DNA of 64,000 nucleotides from Dichotomocladium elegans. Lineage: Eukaryota > Mucoromycota > Mucoromycetes > Mucorales > Lichtheimiaceae. The stretch is from assembly GCA_025716815.1 (NCBI GenBank), contig JAIXMN010000017.1:310001-374000 (forward strand), read 5' to 3'. Below the pieces are notes generated by a model. The model was not told the origin of the DNA, searched no databases, and saw only the letters and a program-made list of their open reading frames with translations. The position numbers and the translations under genes are program-made. Shown here piece after piece: positions 22,780-35,701 of this stretch (position 1 is its first letter; each line of letters begins with the position of its first letter).

Positions 22780-25500
22780 TTAGAACTTGAGACCAAGTTC
22801 GGGGACATAGCCAGCCTTGTTATAGTAGTCGACGACGGCCTTGGCCTTCGCAACAGTGGCATCGACAGTGATGTTGAACTTCTTGTAGATGTCTTTTGCG
22901 GGACCACTGGCACCGAAGGTCTCCATACCCACCGAGGCGTGTGCATACTTCTCCCAACCATACACACCCAAGGCCTCAATCGAGACAACAGGCGTACCAG
23001 CAGGGAACACAGACTTGCGGTACTCCTCAGGCTGCTCGTCAAAGAGCTCTGTGACGGGCATCGAGACAACGCGAGCAGGAATACCCTCGCCAGCTAACAC
23101 CTTCGCAGCATCAACAGCCAGCGAAACCTCAGAGCCAGTGGCAACCAAGATGACCTTCGCGTCCTCGGCATCCTGGAGGACGTAGCCACCCTTTCGAACA
23201 GCCTCGACGGAAGAACCCTCAAGCTGGGGCAGGTTCTGGCGCGACAGAGCAATCACCGAGGGACGGTCGGCATTCTCAAGAGCAACAAGGTACGTACCAG
23301 ATGTCTCGTTACCGTCAGCAGGGCGGAAAGTGAGCATGTTTGGAGTGGCACGGGTGAGAATGAGGGTCTCGATGGGCTGATGGGTAGGACCATCCTCGCC
23401 AAGACCGATGGAGTCGTGGGTCATGACATAGAGAACACGGAGGTGCGAAAGCGCAGAGAGACGTGCAGCACCCCAGCCATAACTAATTCATGCGAGTTTC
23501 AGACCCTTGATCTGACCGACAGCATGCTTGTCTTATCCACTTACGTCAAGAAGTTCAGGAAGGTGCCGCCATAGGGGATGATGTTGGCGCCATAAGCGGC
23601 CAAGCCGTTCATGATAGCAAACATGGCATGCTCACGGACACCATAGCGGAAGTAGCGACCACTGTACTCACCAAGACCAGTAGAGGGCTAGATAAGAGAG
23701 TGTGAGCGCCTGATGAGTACCCTTTAATCGGGCATAAAACATTGCCCATCCATTCACGGATACTTACGGCCTGGAAGTCAACGGCCTTCTTCCAGCGGGT
23801 AAGGTTAGAGCCAGTCAAGTCAGCAGAGCCGCCAAGCAACTCGGGAATAACATCTGCAAGGGAAGTCAACACACCCTCGGAAAGCTTACGGGTCGCAACG
23901 GCAGCGTCGGCGGGCGTGAAGCGGGGCAGAGCAGATTCCCAGTTCTCGGGCAGTTTGCCAGCAAGGCGGCGAGCGAGCTCAGCAGCCTCGGCAGGGAATG
24001 CCTCGGTGTACTTGGCGTACAACGCATTCCACTCAGCCTCCGCCTGGGCACCGTGAGCGGCACGAGCAGAGTAGAGTTCGTAGACCTACGTTAAAGTTTA
24101 GCTCATATGTGAGTAGTCTAATCGGCATCATCAGTCAACAATAGCCTTTACCTCATCGGGAACGACATAAGATTCATCGGGGTTGAAACCAAACTTTTCC
24201 TTGACCTGCTTGATGTCATCGGCTGAACAAGGTTAAGGGGCGGTAATTAATTGCCAGCTCAAAGATCCGGAAAGCATGTGAACGCATACCTCCAAGAGGG
24301 GCACCATGAACCTTCTCCTCGCCCTGGAGCAACGAGCCGTAACCTTATTTCATATAGTAGCGCACCCATCAAAACATTAGATCTCAGCCCTTATGACACC
24401 ATAATGCACATCTGACACCCCTTACCGATAGTGGTCTTGATCTTGATAATCGAAGGCTTATCAGTCACAGCCTTGGCTGCCTCGATAGCCTTTGCAATGC
24501 TCTCAATATCGTTGTCACCGTCAGCGACGTACTGGGTGTGCCAGCCGTAGGATTCGAAGCGCTTCAAGACGTCCTCAGTGAATGAGACGGCCGTGTCACC
24601 GTCAATAGTGATGGAGTTGTCGTCATACAGAGCGATGAGCTTGCCGAGCTGCCAGTGACTGTGTACATGAATGCACGTGTGCGTATTGTTAGTCATTTGA
24701 AACACAGCCATTGATGGCGTTGTTGCGAAAACAAAAAAAAAAACAAAAAAACAAAAAAGGCCTTACCCAGCAAGGGAAGCAGCCTCAGCAGCAACACCCT
24801 CCTGAAGACAGCCATCGCCAAGGATGGTGTAGGTGTAGTTGTTGAAGAGTTCGTAGCCGGGTTTGTTGTAAGTAGCAGCAAGCTGAGCCTCGGCAGCAGC
24901 CAAACCGACAGCGTTCGAAATACCTAGTCATCGTCGGGGTTAAAGACGCATCAGCAGATGACTCTTACATTGAAGGAGAGTAGATTTGCGTTTAGGTGGC
25001 GTAAAAAGCATACCTTGACCAAGAGGACCGGTGGTCACCTCAATGCCAGGAGTATCATGAGCCTCGGGATGGCCAGGGGTCCTAGGGGGGTAAAACAGTA
25101 AGCATCCAGGCACAGGATACGCGACGCATCTGAAATACTTACTTGCTGCCGACCTGACGGAAGTTCTTGAGGTCATCCATCGAGACATCGAAGCCCAACA
25201 GGTGGAGGTATACGTACTGAAGGGCACAACCGTGGCCGTTGGACAGAACGAAGCGATCGCGGTTAATGAACTTGGGGTTCTTGGGATTCAAAGTTACAAA
25301 GTTGTTGAACAAGACGTGGGCCATGGGCGCACAACCCATAGGAGCACCTATATGCCATGCACAGGGTAAGTTGGAAGGAAAGGTGCGATTAGGACGTAAG
25401 GGGAAAACGTACCGGGATGGCCAGAGTTAGCACCACGGACGACATCGGCGGCGAGGATACGAACAGTGTTGATGGCTTTTTGCTCAATAGATTGGACCAT
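22780..25500 (-). CDS. Transketolase
   Basis: Thiamine-diphosphate enzyme of the non-oxidative pentose phosphate pathway, moving two-carbon units between sugar phosphates in the cytosol. Ten minus-strand exons: 25413-25500, 25143-25347, 25014-25081, 24767-24923, 24426-24658, 24290-24343, 24152-24222, 23768-24085, 23545-23687 and 22780-23482. They sum to 679 aa, the family norm. Seen: [54 protein letters not shown], ThDP motif [28 protein letters not shown], pyrimidine-domain [37 protein letters not shown] and a C-terminal domain ending YVPELGLKF. All catalytic histidines of the family appear present. The start codon (25500) gives the usual N-terminus. Confidence 0.96.
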
Positions 25501-25833
25501 TTTTCAGTATTGGGATTTCCAGAGGAGGAAGAAGGAAAGAAAGGCGATGCTTTTCCCGATCTTTGTCTGCTCCACCGGGCTTTTATACCATGTTTTTTTC
25601 TTTTTTTTCTTCTTTTTTTTATACCAGCGAATCTACCCGATTTAGCCTTGATATTTTGGGGGAGCGACCTGAGAGGGTCTCCCCCACTCCCCCAAATCTA
25701 CTCACTCGAAATTATACGACTGGGCTACATTATTCCAGCAACCAATAAGAAACAATGGCTCCATGCTCCCCCCAAAAAAAATGCAACCATCGTATCGGGC
25801 ATTTTCCCGTGTTTTGCAGCTCGTTAACTTTAA

Positions 25834-27551
<1,718 letters not shown>

Positions 27552-28003
27552 CGTGCGAATGGTGATGATGGCGGAGAAGGTATGGATTGATTAAGATTAA
27601 ACAATAAGTTGGAAGCGTGCGGGTATGTTCACAATGCAAAGACGACGAGCCACTAATCCTAATGCCAACAAGAACAGATCAATTTTCATAGAAATGTGGA
27701 TACTGAGAGATCTCCACCCCCCCCGGTCTCCCGACCGCTTTTCTCCCTTTAACAGCAGCCACATGGTTTTCCGAAACGGGCTTGAAATACTTCATTTTTT
27801 TAAGAAAAAAGAGCATGCATCATCTCCTCGTCTCCCAGAACTGTTCTAACACATATTGGATACCCATAGTTGATAACTGCAAGTAAGATCATCGTTCAGA
27901 TAGACTTTTCCCTCAAAACCTGCCTTATGTCAATCTATAAACGGGTTAAATTTCGATCTTCGCTTCCTTGGCAGCGAATATACACCATTTTTCAAAATCA
28001 AAG
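27552..28003. other. Upstream region of the AGC kinase gene
   Basis: Promoter side of the kinase gene, then the left flank of the transposon fragment. No coding signal recognised. Confidence 0.4.
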
Positions 28004-28640
28004 TCGCACCCTGCCAGTTTTGAAGTCGCAGGATCGCAAAAATACAAATCGCATTTTTGTCCGGAAATCTTTACGCGTGATGACAAAGCAAAAGTCGCAT
28101 ACATACACGGAAAGATGTCGCAAATCCATCTCATCCTTATGACTCTTTCTCTTTATAAACTTTTACATTTTGAAATGAGCAATCTATTATTTTACAACGA
28201 TGGCCAAGGTCATGTCGCTGATGAGGAAATGTACTTACTTCAATCCGTTTGTTCTTACACTGAATATCTGTGTAGCATATCGTGCAAAGATAACTCTGAG
28301 TTTACTCTCACACACATTCCCAAGCGAAAGGATACATACATTCGGATGAAAGAAGCGGGGATCAAGGGCAGTTACACAGCATACACTGATCAAGGCAAGG
28401 TCAGATGTTTCAAACTGGTGTTTGAGGAGGTATTGAGTGCATCAGCTGCTAGGAATCCATGTTCGTTCAGCACAGCGATGGGCATTGCAGTAAGAAAAGG
28501 ATCCTGACAGCATTTTAAGAAACGTAGAAGCAGGGGGCCGATCGTGTATTCTCAATGAAGAGCATTCATTGTTCTAGAATGCAATTTTCGCTAAAAATAG
28601 CCGTACTCAAAAGAATCCTATATCGAGAAGACTAAGTTTA
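28004..28640 (+). mobile_element. Tc1/IS630-like element, N-terminal fragment (copy A)
   Basis: Nucleotide and protein similarity to copy 1 (1440-2415, minus) and copy B (35702-36130). Shared blocks are the stretch around 28237-28270 (ATCCGTTTGTTCT...), the CCCAAGC.AAAGGAT segment near 28320, and the transposase N-terminus with DQGKVRCFKLVFEE and LSASAARNP, which matches DQDKVRLF and LSASAARNP in copy 1. Upstream, 28004-28110 is shared with copy B only. The catalytic half is missing. A frame of 179 codons (27968-28507) crosses it but is probably fortuitous in its first part. Confidence 0.7.
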
Positions 28641-29020
28641 TTCTTGGAAAGAACAAAGAACTATCAGAGTGTGCTTTCTTTGTCAATGAGCCATTTAGCC
28701 TGGGGATTGTAACTCCGAAGCTGGTTATCAAATGGAATAATGAAGTAATAGCTTTCAGGAGACTCCTGTGTTCTCATTGTAATATTCAGAGAAATTATTC
28801 ATTATGTACCTACACTTTCTGAACGTATGGATAAGGATGACAGCAGTGTCGTGTTTTGTTGTGTTGTAAGAGACTGAGAGAGTACGAAAAGAAGTACAAT
28901 CTTCCTACACTACACAAGTGCCGGATATGTATCGGATTATTCTTGAGATGGTCTCTTGGAATTACTTGTTGGAATTGTTTGGGATTTCATTGTTGATTTC
29001 AGACCGCCCTCACGTCGATA
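28641..29020. other. AT-rich flank between Tc1-like fragment and MITE
   Basis: May contain further decayed transposon sequence. No gene recognised. Confidence 0.35.
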
Positions 29021-29192
29021 CAGTGGCCGCCCCTTATAGTGATACCCTCGGTTCCAGGAAATCGCATCACTATAATGAATTATCACTATAATGAATTGGA
29101 ATAAGCCCTACCTGGCAATTTTGTCCTTCATAAAGTGTATTGCTATAACGAATTATCATTATAATGAATATCACTATAACGAGCGGCCACTG
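29021..29192. mobile_element. 172-bp MITE with pogo-like inverted repeats
   Basis: The left end (CAGTGGCCGCCCCTTATAGT...) and right end (...ACTATAACGAGCGGCCACTG) are inverted repeats of about 24 bp with few mismatches, and both ends are flanked by TA (29019-29020, 29193-29194), the Tc1/pogo target duplication. The interior is AT-rich with repeated ATAACGAATT/ATAATGAATT words, as in Fot1/pogo/Tigger ends. No coding capacity, so it is a non-autonomous element. Confidence 0.85.
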
Positions 29193-29258
29193 TAAAACCT
29201 CATTAAAGAACCCAGTGGGAAAAAGAAAAACACTGTGGAGATGGATCATTGCTGACAC

Positions 29259-29267
29259 TATAAATAG
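29259..29267 (+). promoter_or_regulatory. TATA-box candidate for the Fanzor gene
   Basis: TATAAATAG about 170 bp before the Fanzor start codon. Position and consensus fit a core promoter; no experimental support. Confidence 0.4.
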
Positions 29268-29437
29268 TGATGCTCAAGCAAGCTGTCCCTTTCCATTATC
29301 CACATACAAAACTAGAGCCCATTCAGCCTACAGAAAATAACACAGCACCACATTTACGGTTGAAAGGTAATACGGCCGCTTTCATACTCGGCTCTGCGAT
29401 ACTAAGAAATAATATACCCTAGGTCTTCACCCACCAA

Positions 29438-31636
29438 ATGGCCCAACCCCACCGCCCCGTCATTCCCGAAGGCATGCGCACTGGCCACAGCATTGACCGC
29501 ACTGGCCGTATAATTGGGGTGAAATCGTCCATACGGGGCATCGGCTGGCGACAGCAGTACCGTGAACGTCTGTATCAGTTGGTTGACCTTGTCCACAACA
29601 CCACAACACAGGCGTACGCGTTCGCCAAATATATTTTCATCAACGAGGCAGCGCGCGATCCAACTTTTAACATCCAGGAAAACATCACGGAGAAGTTCTT
29701 TTCAGAAGTTTGGCTCTCCATGGTTAACAAAGCCGAACGCCGCACCCAAGGTGAAACTGCCCGCATCCGAGAACTAATTAATCGCCACAAGGATGAGTAC
29801 CTTCGGATATCCGGATACGACAGGCCTGCGTTCCCTTATTCCCAGCAATGTTCTTCTTACGAAGGCACCAAGATTTATACTGCTTACGTGAATAATGTCC
29901 ACATGCGGTTCGGGCAACACCTTCGGCGTGTCATCAATGTCATCCTGAATCTTCGTCAGCGAAAAGCCGACCGCAAGCGAGAGTTAATCGCACAGGGCCT
30001 AAGCCCCGATCAAGTACGCCAGGACCTTTATGAAACCATCACCCGGCATGCCACAGGATTCAAGCTAGCAATTGCCCGTCGAGGTGTTTTGAGGGAAGAC
30101 ATTAACGCCGAACCTGGATTTCTTCGGGAAGCATACGATATCCTACAACCTGTCTTAAACGCTTACCCCCGAAACCACCAATTCCAACACCAGAGTATCT
30201 ATTACGACGCCAAGGCCAATCCTGTTAAGCATTTCAACGCCTTCTTCCAGCTTGCACGCGTTTGTCAACAGAACGGAATACGCGGATTCAACTGTTTTCC
30301 ACTTCGTCGCTCGTGGTCACCATGCTACATGGAGATCGATACGAAAATCCTTTGCTACCATATCCTGGGCTGCAAAATGGAATCCCACACAAGCAATATG
30401 GAGTACTGGAGACGTGTTGTAAACCTGAAATCAAGAGCTTTCAAACCCCAAGAATCCGAGCTGCTCCAATTCCGTGGGACTATTCACACTGACGGCGTCG
30501 GTGTTACTGTTTTCAAGAAGACAAATGGCCTTCAATCGGGTTTCGGACAAAGATTTGGCATCCAGAGCGAAGATATCGAATACGTCACCCCACAGATACT
30601 CCGGAACGAAGACTATAGAGGACAATGGGTCACCATTGATCCTGGCAGAAGGGACCTGTTGTATTGCGTTCATGAGAACTCGTCACCCGACAACCACCAG
30701 ACCTTCCGATATACAAAGCAGCTTCAAGATCATACACGGAAGACCAAACGGTACCGCAGACTCCGAGAACGACTCAAGTTAGAGCGACCCGAGGTCGCGT
30801 TGGCTGAGCAGAATCTATCGCAATTTCAAAGTCATACGCTTTCCGTGCCCAACTACGACGGATACCTCGCCGCCAAGAATCGGGTCTCTGTAGTTCTCAA
30901 GTCTTTCTACGCGACAACCACTACGAACCACCCGAACCCGCAATTTCTTTTTCGAAAACTTCGCCTGTCAGCGTTTTACAAGAAGCAGCAAGCAGATGAA
31001 AAGCTTCTGGATTCTTTGAATGCGAAGTTTGGCAGTAGATCCGTTTTCGTGATGGGAAATTGGTCTGCGCCGCATACAAGATATCACGAGCCTATCCGTG
31101 GTGTCGGCTTCCGGCGGCTGTTGAAGAAGAACAATTGCAATATTTATTTGGTCGACGAGTACAAGACAAGCAAGTGCTGCCCTGTATGTGACAATGAAAG
31201 CCTTGCTACCTTTAAAATGGTTCCTAATCCACGCCCGTATCGACGACCCGACAATCCGCTCACGATCTGCCATGGCCTGCTACGGTATGAAGGACGGGCA
31301 TGTTGTGTTATACTTCCAAAAGATTATAATACAGTATTTTGATGTTTCAATAGATGCACAAATCAAAACTGTACAGCAGGCATGGCAGAGGGTGTTTGTC
31401 AACCAAGGTTATGGAACCGGGATCTGGCGGCGGCTCTCAACATGCATCATATCCTCCGGGGTCTTCGGGAAGATGGTATCATCCCAGCAAGGTTCCAGAG
31501 AAGAAATGCTGCACAAGCATCCGCAGCTGGTGGAAGACCACACTCACCTGAACCAGAGCAGCGCAGCGTGAGACCACGACGGGCAAGGCCAGGAAGGCCA
31601 CGAGGTGCACGCTCTGGCGGGTCGAGACGACCGTAA
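29438..31636 (+). CDS. Fanzor: eukaryotic TnpB-like RNA-guided nuclease
   Basis: Member of the Fanzor family (transposon-borne eukaryotic relatives of TnpB/Cas12). The first exon is 622 codons long; unspliced it would stop at 31340-31342. A 72-nt intron (about 31305-31376, donor gtgtta, acceptor tgtacag) restores the frame to 31636, giving 708 aa. Seen: RuvC-I WVTIDPGRRDLL (Asp401), LVDEYKTSKCCPVC (Glu574, the relocated RuvC-II acid of Fanzors), zinc-finger Cys581/Cys584 and Cys611 in CHGLLR, and in exon 2 RuvC-III RLWNRDLAAALNMHHILRGL (Asp638). The fourth zinc ligand appears altered (CHGLLRY, Tyr for Cys; Cys622 lies nearby). The N-terminal half is the helical REC/wedge region. The C-terminus is Arg/Pro-rich. 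All three RuvC acids are present, so it could be active. Confidence 0.88.
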
Positions 31637-31649
31637 CCCCAACCAAGAA

Positions 31650-31730
31650 TTTTCCGCGTCAGTTATCGCTGACGCACCCAGGATAACCACAGCCCTTCGG
31701 GGCAAGCCCCCTTCCTTTGGAAGGACGGTG
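31650..31730 (+). ncRNA. Candidate Fanzor guide RNA scaffold (fRNA/omegaRNA)
   Basis: Starting 20 nt after the Fanzor stop codon, three perfect hairpins follow each other: GCGTCAG/CTGACGC with a 6-nt loop (31656-31662, 31669-31675), GCCC/GGGC with a UUCG tetraloop (31692-31703), and CCTTCC/GGAAGG with a UUU loop (31710-31724). Known Fanzor and TnpB guide RNAs are transcribed from the 3' end of the nuclease gene and its adjacent flank, so position and structure fit. The exact 3' end and guide are not determined. Confidence 0.65.
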
Positions 31731-32247
31731 TGTTGTAAGTCAACGGGATTGGAGAAGGCGTAGTGTTTTCTGCTGACTAACAGGGTTTCATCCATGGATG
31801 CGATATCTTTTACCTATTGATACGACAAATTTATATAATTCTATGCGACATTTTTCTTGTATTTTGCACGACATTATTTTATCTTGTTTACGAAATTTAT
31901 TTTTGAAAATAAAGTATGGGTCTTTGAACCAATATCTGAATTTTTATCAAACGCTTGAATTCTTTCCATCACCTCGCCGACCTCCAAATTTGAACGAAGA
32001 AATAGTGAGAGATACGTTTGCCGATTTGAATAAGTACAATGCTCTTCGGGCCTCTTTCTTGTTCTTGATATATTTTGTTTAAGCAAGCAAAAAGAGCGCC
32101 GTCACGATCCAATTTCATGATCGTTTCGAGGACGAAGTTTCGCCCTCCCCCCCCCCAAACCCCCTCTTCGTCCCCGACGGCGGTGCACGCAACTCTTCAT
32201 TTCAGCAACACCCAGATATCAGAAAATACCCGCTATTCTTCTTCATA
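31731..32247. other. Flank of Fanzor element and PP2A-A promoter
   Basis: The right end of the Fanzor element should lie early in this stretch; no inverted repeat or duplication could be fixed. A segment near 31836-31925, read on the minus strand, weakly resembles the 28.0-28.1 and 35.70-35.81 kb repeat. The end is the PP2A-A leader with C and A runs. Confidence 0.35.
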
Positions 32248-34781
32248 ATGGAGATCGACACTAACACCCCTCAATCTACAACGGAATTTATGGACGAAGA
32301 TCCAGTCAATACCTTTGCCAACAGCGGATCGACGGAAGCACAACGAAGAGAGCAAGATGACTTGTTCGCAGTGGCTCTGCTCATTGACGAACTGAGACAC
32401 GATGATGCCCAGTATAGACTAAACGCCATTAAAAACTTAACTGTCATTGCTCAAGCGCTCGGCCCAGAGAGAACTCGTAACGAGCTTCTTCCCTTTTTGC
32501 AAGGTTTGATGCCAGCGCTCAGCGCACCCAAGAGGAGAGAGAACGATATATAGGACGCGCCATCTCTGACTCTTTTTACCATAGAATGCATCGATGACGA
32601 GGATGAGGTTTTGCTTGTCCTCGCAGAAGAGCTGGGTAATCTCGCAGAATACCTGGGTGGACATGAATACACTTACTTGCTCCTCGTGCCTCTTGAGAAC
32701 ATCGCTGCTGTGGAAGAAAACTCAGTCCGAGAAAAGGTGATTCCCCCTTTTTGGGATACATGACAAGCTGCTGACGTTTCTTTTTTTTTTCAGGCCGTTG
32801 CTTCGCTCTGCAGGCTTGCTACCATACTTCCTTCCAATGACATCGCAACGTATTTTCTTCCTCTTCTAAAGAGACTCAGTCTTGGCGTCTGGTTTACCAG
32901 CAGAACATCTGCAGTCGGTCTTTATGCAGCTGTTTACTCGAGGGTCTCGCCTATCGTACAGGCTGAACTGAGAAAGTATGTGTGATTTTTTGTTGGCATC
33001 AGTAGCACGATTATGTTGATCGAGACAATTTCCAGTATGTTTTCCCAGCTCGTACGCGACGATAGCCCCATGGTCCGGAGATCAGCCGCAAAAGCTCTGA
33101 AAGTAAGTGCACGAGCTGTGCTTGTGGGATAAGCGGATCTGACTTGAACCAGTCTTTCGCGGTTGAATTGTCGAAAGAAGATCTCCTCGGTGGTGGATTG
33201 GAGTTGCTCCAGCTGCTGGCACAGGACTCCCAGGACTCGGTTCGATTATTGGCTGCGGAAGACATTGTCGCATTTGGCAAGATCTTTGATGAGGATGAAA
33301 ATCAAAATCTATTGCTACCTATATTCCATGCGCTCGCTCAAGACAAATCTTGGCGTGTTCGTTACATGGTTGCGTCTGAATATGTTCTTGTACGTTTGCT
33401 GTTGCTCTGGGTGCCAAGGAGACTGGCCTTGCTAAAACATTGTCTCAGATCGCCCAAGCTTTTGGCCCATCCATTGTCAAAGAGCATTTTACCGAATCCT
33501 TTTTAAACTTTCTCAGCGATCCTGAAGGCGAAGTGCGCACCGCTGCTGCTGGGCGCATCACTGGTACAACAGCGCTCATAAGCTACCCGAAGATGGATAC
33601 ATTTCGCCTAACGGATACATTTATTATTGTCTCCAGGCTACGCACAGTTGATCGACAAGCAAGTTGTAATTGGTCGGCTATTACCATGTGTCAAAAACCT
33701 TGTTGCAGATGAGAACCAGCATTCACGTGCTGCTCTCGCAAAGGAAGTCAGTGGCTTGGCATTGATCGTAGGGCAAGAACCGTACGTCAGGGACTGGTTT
33801 GGAAAGAGATCATAAAGGATTCTCTCTGCATGAGTACAGTAATAACACATAGACTGTCGTTATAGCACCATGGAGTATCTTTTGCCGACTTTTCTGCAGC
33901 AGCTTACAGATGATTTCCCGGATGTGCGGCTGAATATCATTTCAAGTCTGGATGAAATCAACAAAGGTAAAAGAAGGATCTCACTTTGCTTATATGTGCT
34001 TACATTCTCCCGCTCCCATAAAAAAAGCGATTGGCGTCGAGCGTCTTTCACAGGCCCTCCTTCCTGCTATCCATGAACTTTCAGAGGACAAGCAATGGCG
34101 TATTAGATTGGCTATCATCGAACATATTCCTTTGCTTGCCAAGCAGTTTGGTCCCCAGTTCTTCGAGGAAAAATTGCTTGACCTGTGCATGGGATGGCTG
34201 CGTGACAAAGTGTTTTCCATTCGAGAGGCCGCCACCGCTAATCTACAACGCCTCACCCATGTGTTCGGTGCTGCATGGGCCCAAGAAGCCATTATTCCCA
34301 AAATACAAAAGATGGCCGTCGATGATAATTATTTACATCGAATGATTGTGATATTTGCACTGACGGTACGTAATCACTGGACACATATATGTCTGTAGAA
34401 GTTGCTCATAGTGATATTTGGCAGATCATGGCAGAAGCTCTCCCGATCGACACGGTTCGGGACTCTGTGATGCCGACTGTTATTGAGATGTCGAATGATC
34501 CGATCCCCAACATCCGATTTAATGTCGCTAAGTCGTTGGAGACGATGATACCACTATTCAAACAGAACAAAGCTACGGCTACTCTTGTGTCAAGTCTGGC
34601 AAGGCCTACCTTGGAGAAACTCAGCGGAGATACTGATGGTGATGTGAGATTCTTTGCGAACCGAGCCTTGGAAACCAGTGAGTACATATGATCTCTATAC
34701 ATTTGCGCTCCATTGAGTTTCGTAGGACTTAATGCATCCCGTGAGCAGTTTAAAAGAGAACCCAATCCACCCAGTTGCTGA
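32248..34781 (+). CDS. PP2A scaffold subunit A (PR65/Tpd3-like), HEAT repeats
   Basis: Structural subunit of protein phosphatase 2A that links catalytic C and regulatory B subunits. Eleven exons: 32248-32503, 32585-32736, 32794-32975, 33036-33102, 33153-33389, 33449-33563, 33637-33781, 33866-33966, 34028-34365, 34425-34677 and 34726-34781, total 633 aa with every phase closing. Tandem HEAT repeats cover nearly the whole chain, e.g. [86 protein letters not shown] and [16 protein letters not shown]. An acidic leader (MEIDTNTPQ...) of about 45 aa precedes the first repeat, as in yeast Tpd3. The last exon codes only 18 residues ending NPPSC. The first donor (CAAG|gtttga) is weak but needed for frame. 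Confidence 0.94.
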
Positions 34782-34956
34782 GATACTAGCGTGGATTCAA
34801 GAAGGTCAATATGTGCAATAACGAGAACATATCGCGTGCCAGCGAAGTTATTCCATACTCCAACGCACTTTTTCTGTTTACCATGTACTTTACATCTTAC
34901 TCTCGTATATAGCCCATTTTTGACCTGGTTTAAAGCTCTTTGTTTATTATAATAGT

Positions 34957-35530
34957 TTAACCCATCATTTCAGAGACATCAAGGTCAAAGATCGTTTTCG
35001 GATCGTCTTTCAATTTTGTTCTGGGATCGACCACAACTCTGCAATGAATGTCGTCTGGTTAGTACTATTATCTGGGGATGAGCTCAGTCATCTGTACCTG
35101 TTATCTACTCGGATGTCCTCCGTCTCAATTTCTAATTTCGCCTCGGGGGTGACGGCATCAAGGATATAATGGTTGTCACAATGCGGACAATACTCATCTT
35201 CCTCCTCATAATCCCTAAGCGCCCGATGCCATTTAAATTCCTTGTCAAGCTTCGTTCTCGCTTTCCAACAGCAACACTCACGTCATGTCTTTTCGGAAAA
35301 CCTTTTTGCACTTTTTGCAGGCAAATACCATTTCATTCGTTTTACGGAGGGGATGATCCGATACCTCTGCATGGCACTCGGAACAGTCGAACCATCTTCT
35401 GCAGCACATTGCTCGAATCGCGACCTGAATTATAGGGTATTCTAAATGAGCATATGCTATGTTTTATTTTTGGACGTACGCATTGGATTCATAATGCTCG
35501 GACCTGTGCATTAAGGATGTGCTTGCACAT
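34957..35530 (-). CDS. Hot13-like CHY zinc-finger protein
   Basis: Small zinc-binding protein like yeast Hot13, which helps oxidative folding by Mia40 in the mitochondrial intermembrane space. Four short exons: 35504-35530, 35282-35424, 35098-35214 and 34957-35038, total 122 aa; phases close. Seen: MCKHILNAQ joined to VAIRAMCCRRWFDCSECHAE, then FACKKCKKVFRKDMT, DEYCPHCDNHYILDAVTP and DNRVVVDPRTK. Cys/His pairs fit the CHY finger (CC..CxxCH, CxxC, CxxC). Human RCHY1 shares the CHY finger but adds a RING finger, absent here. The gene is convergent with the PP2A scaffold gene; their ends are only 175 bp apart. Each exon is too short to show as a long open frame. Confidence 0.88.
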
Positions 35531-35701
35531 GATGAAAAAGGCGGGGTGAGGAGGAAGGGGATGGGTATCGATGACTGGAAAACGTCCAACAAAAATTGAC
35601 AAGCGAGGGGCCAAAGGCTAATGAAATATGGGAGAAGTTTTAAAGTCAGCAGCGACGCTGGACTTTGCCACGTGCCTCGCCTATAACAATGTTTTCTCAG
35701 A

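Noticed and set aside
27968..28507. A 179-codon frame as an independent gene
   Set aside because: Half of it is transposase N-terminus shared with two other broken copies, so it is part of a decayed element.
31188..31636. The frames at the end of the Fanzor gene taken as frameshift pseudogene evidence
   Set aside because: A phase-compatible intron explains the frame change and restores the RuvC-III motif.
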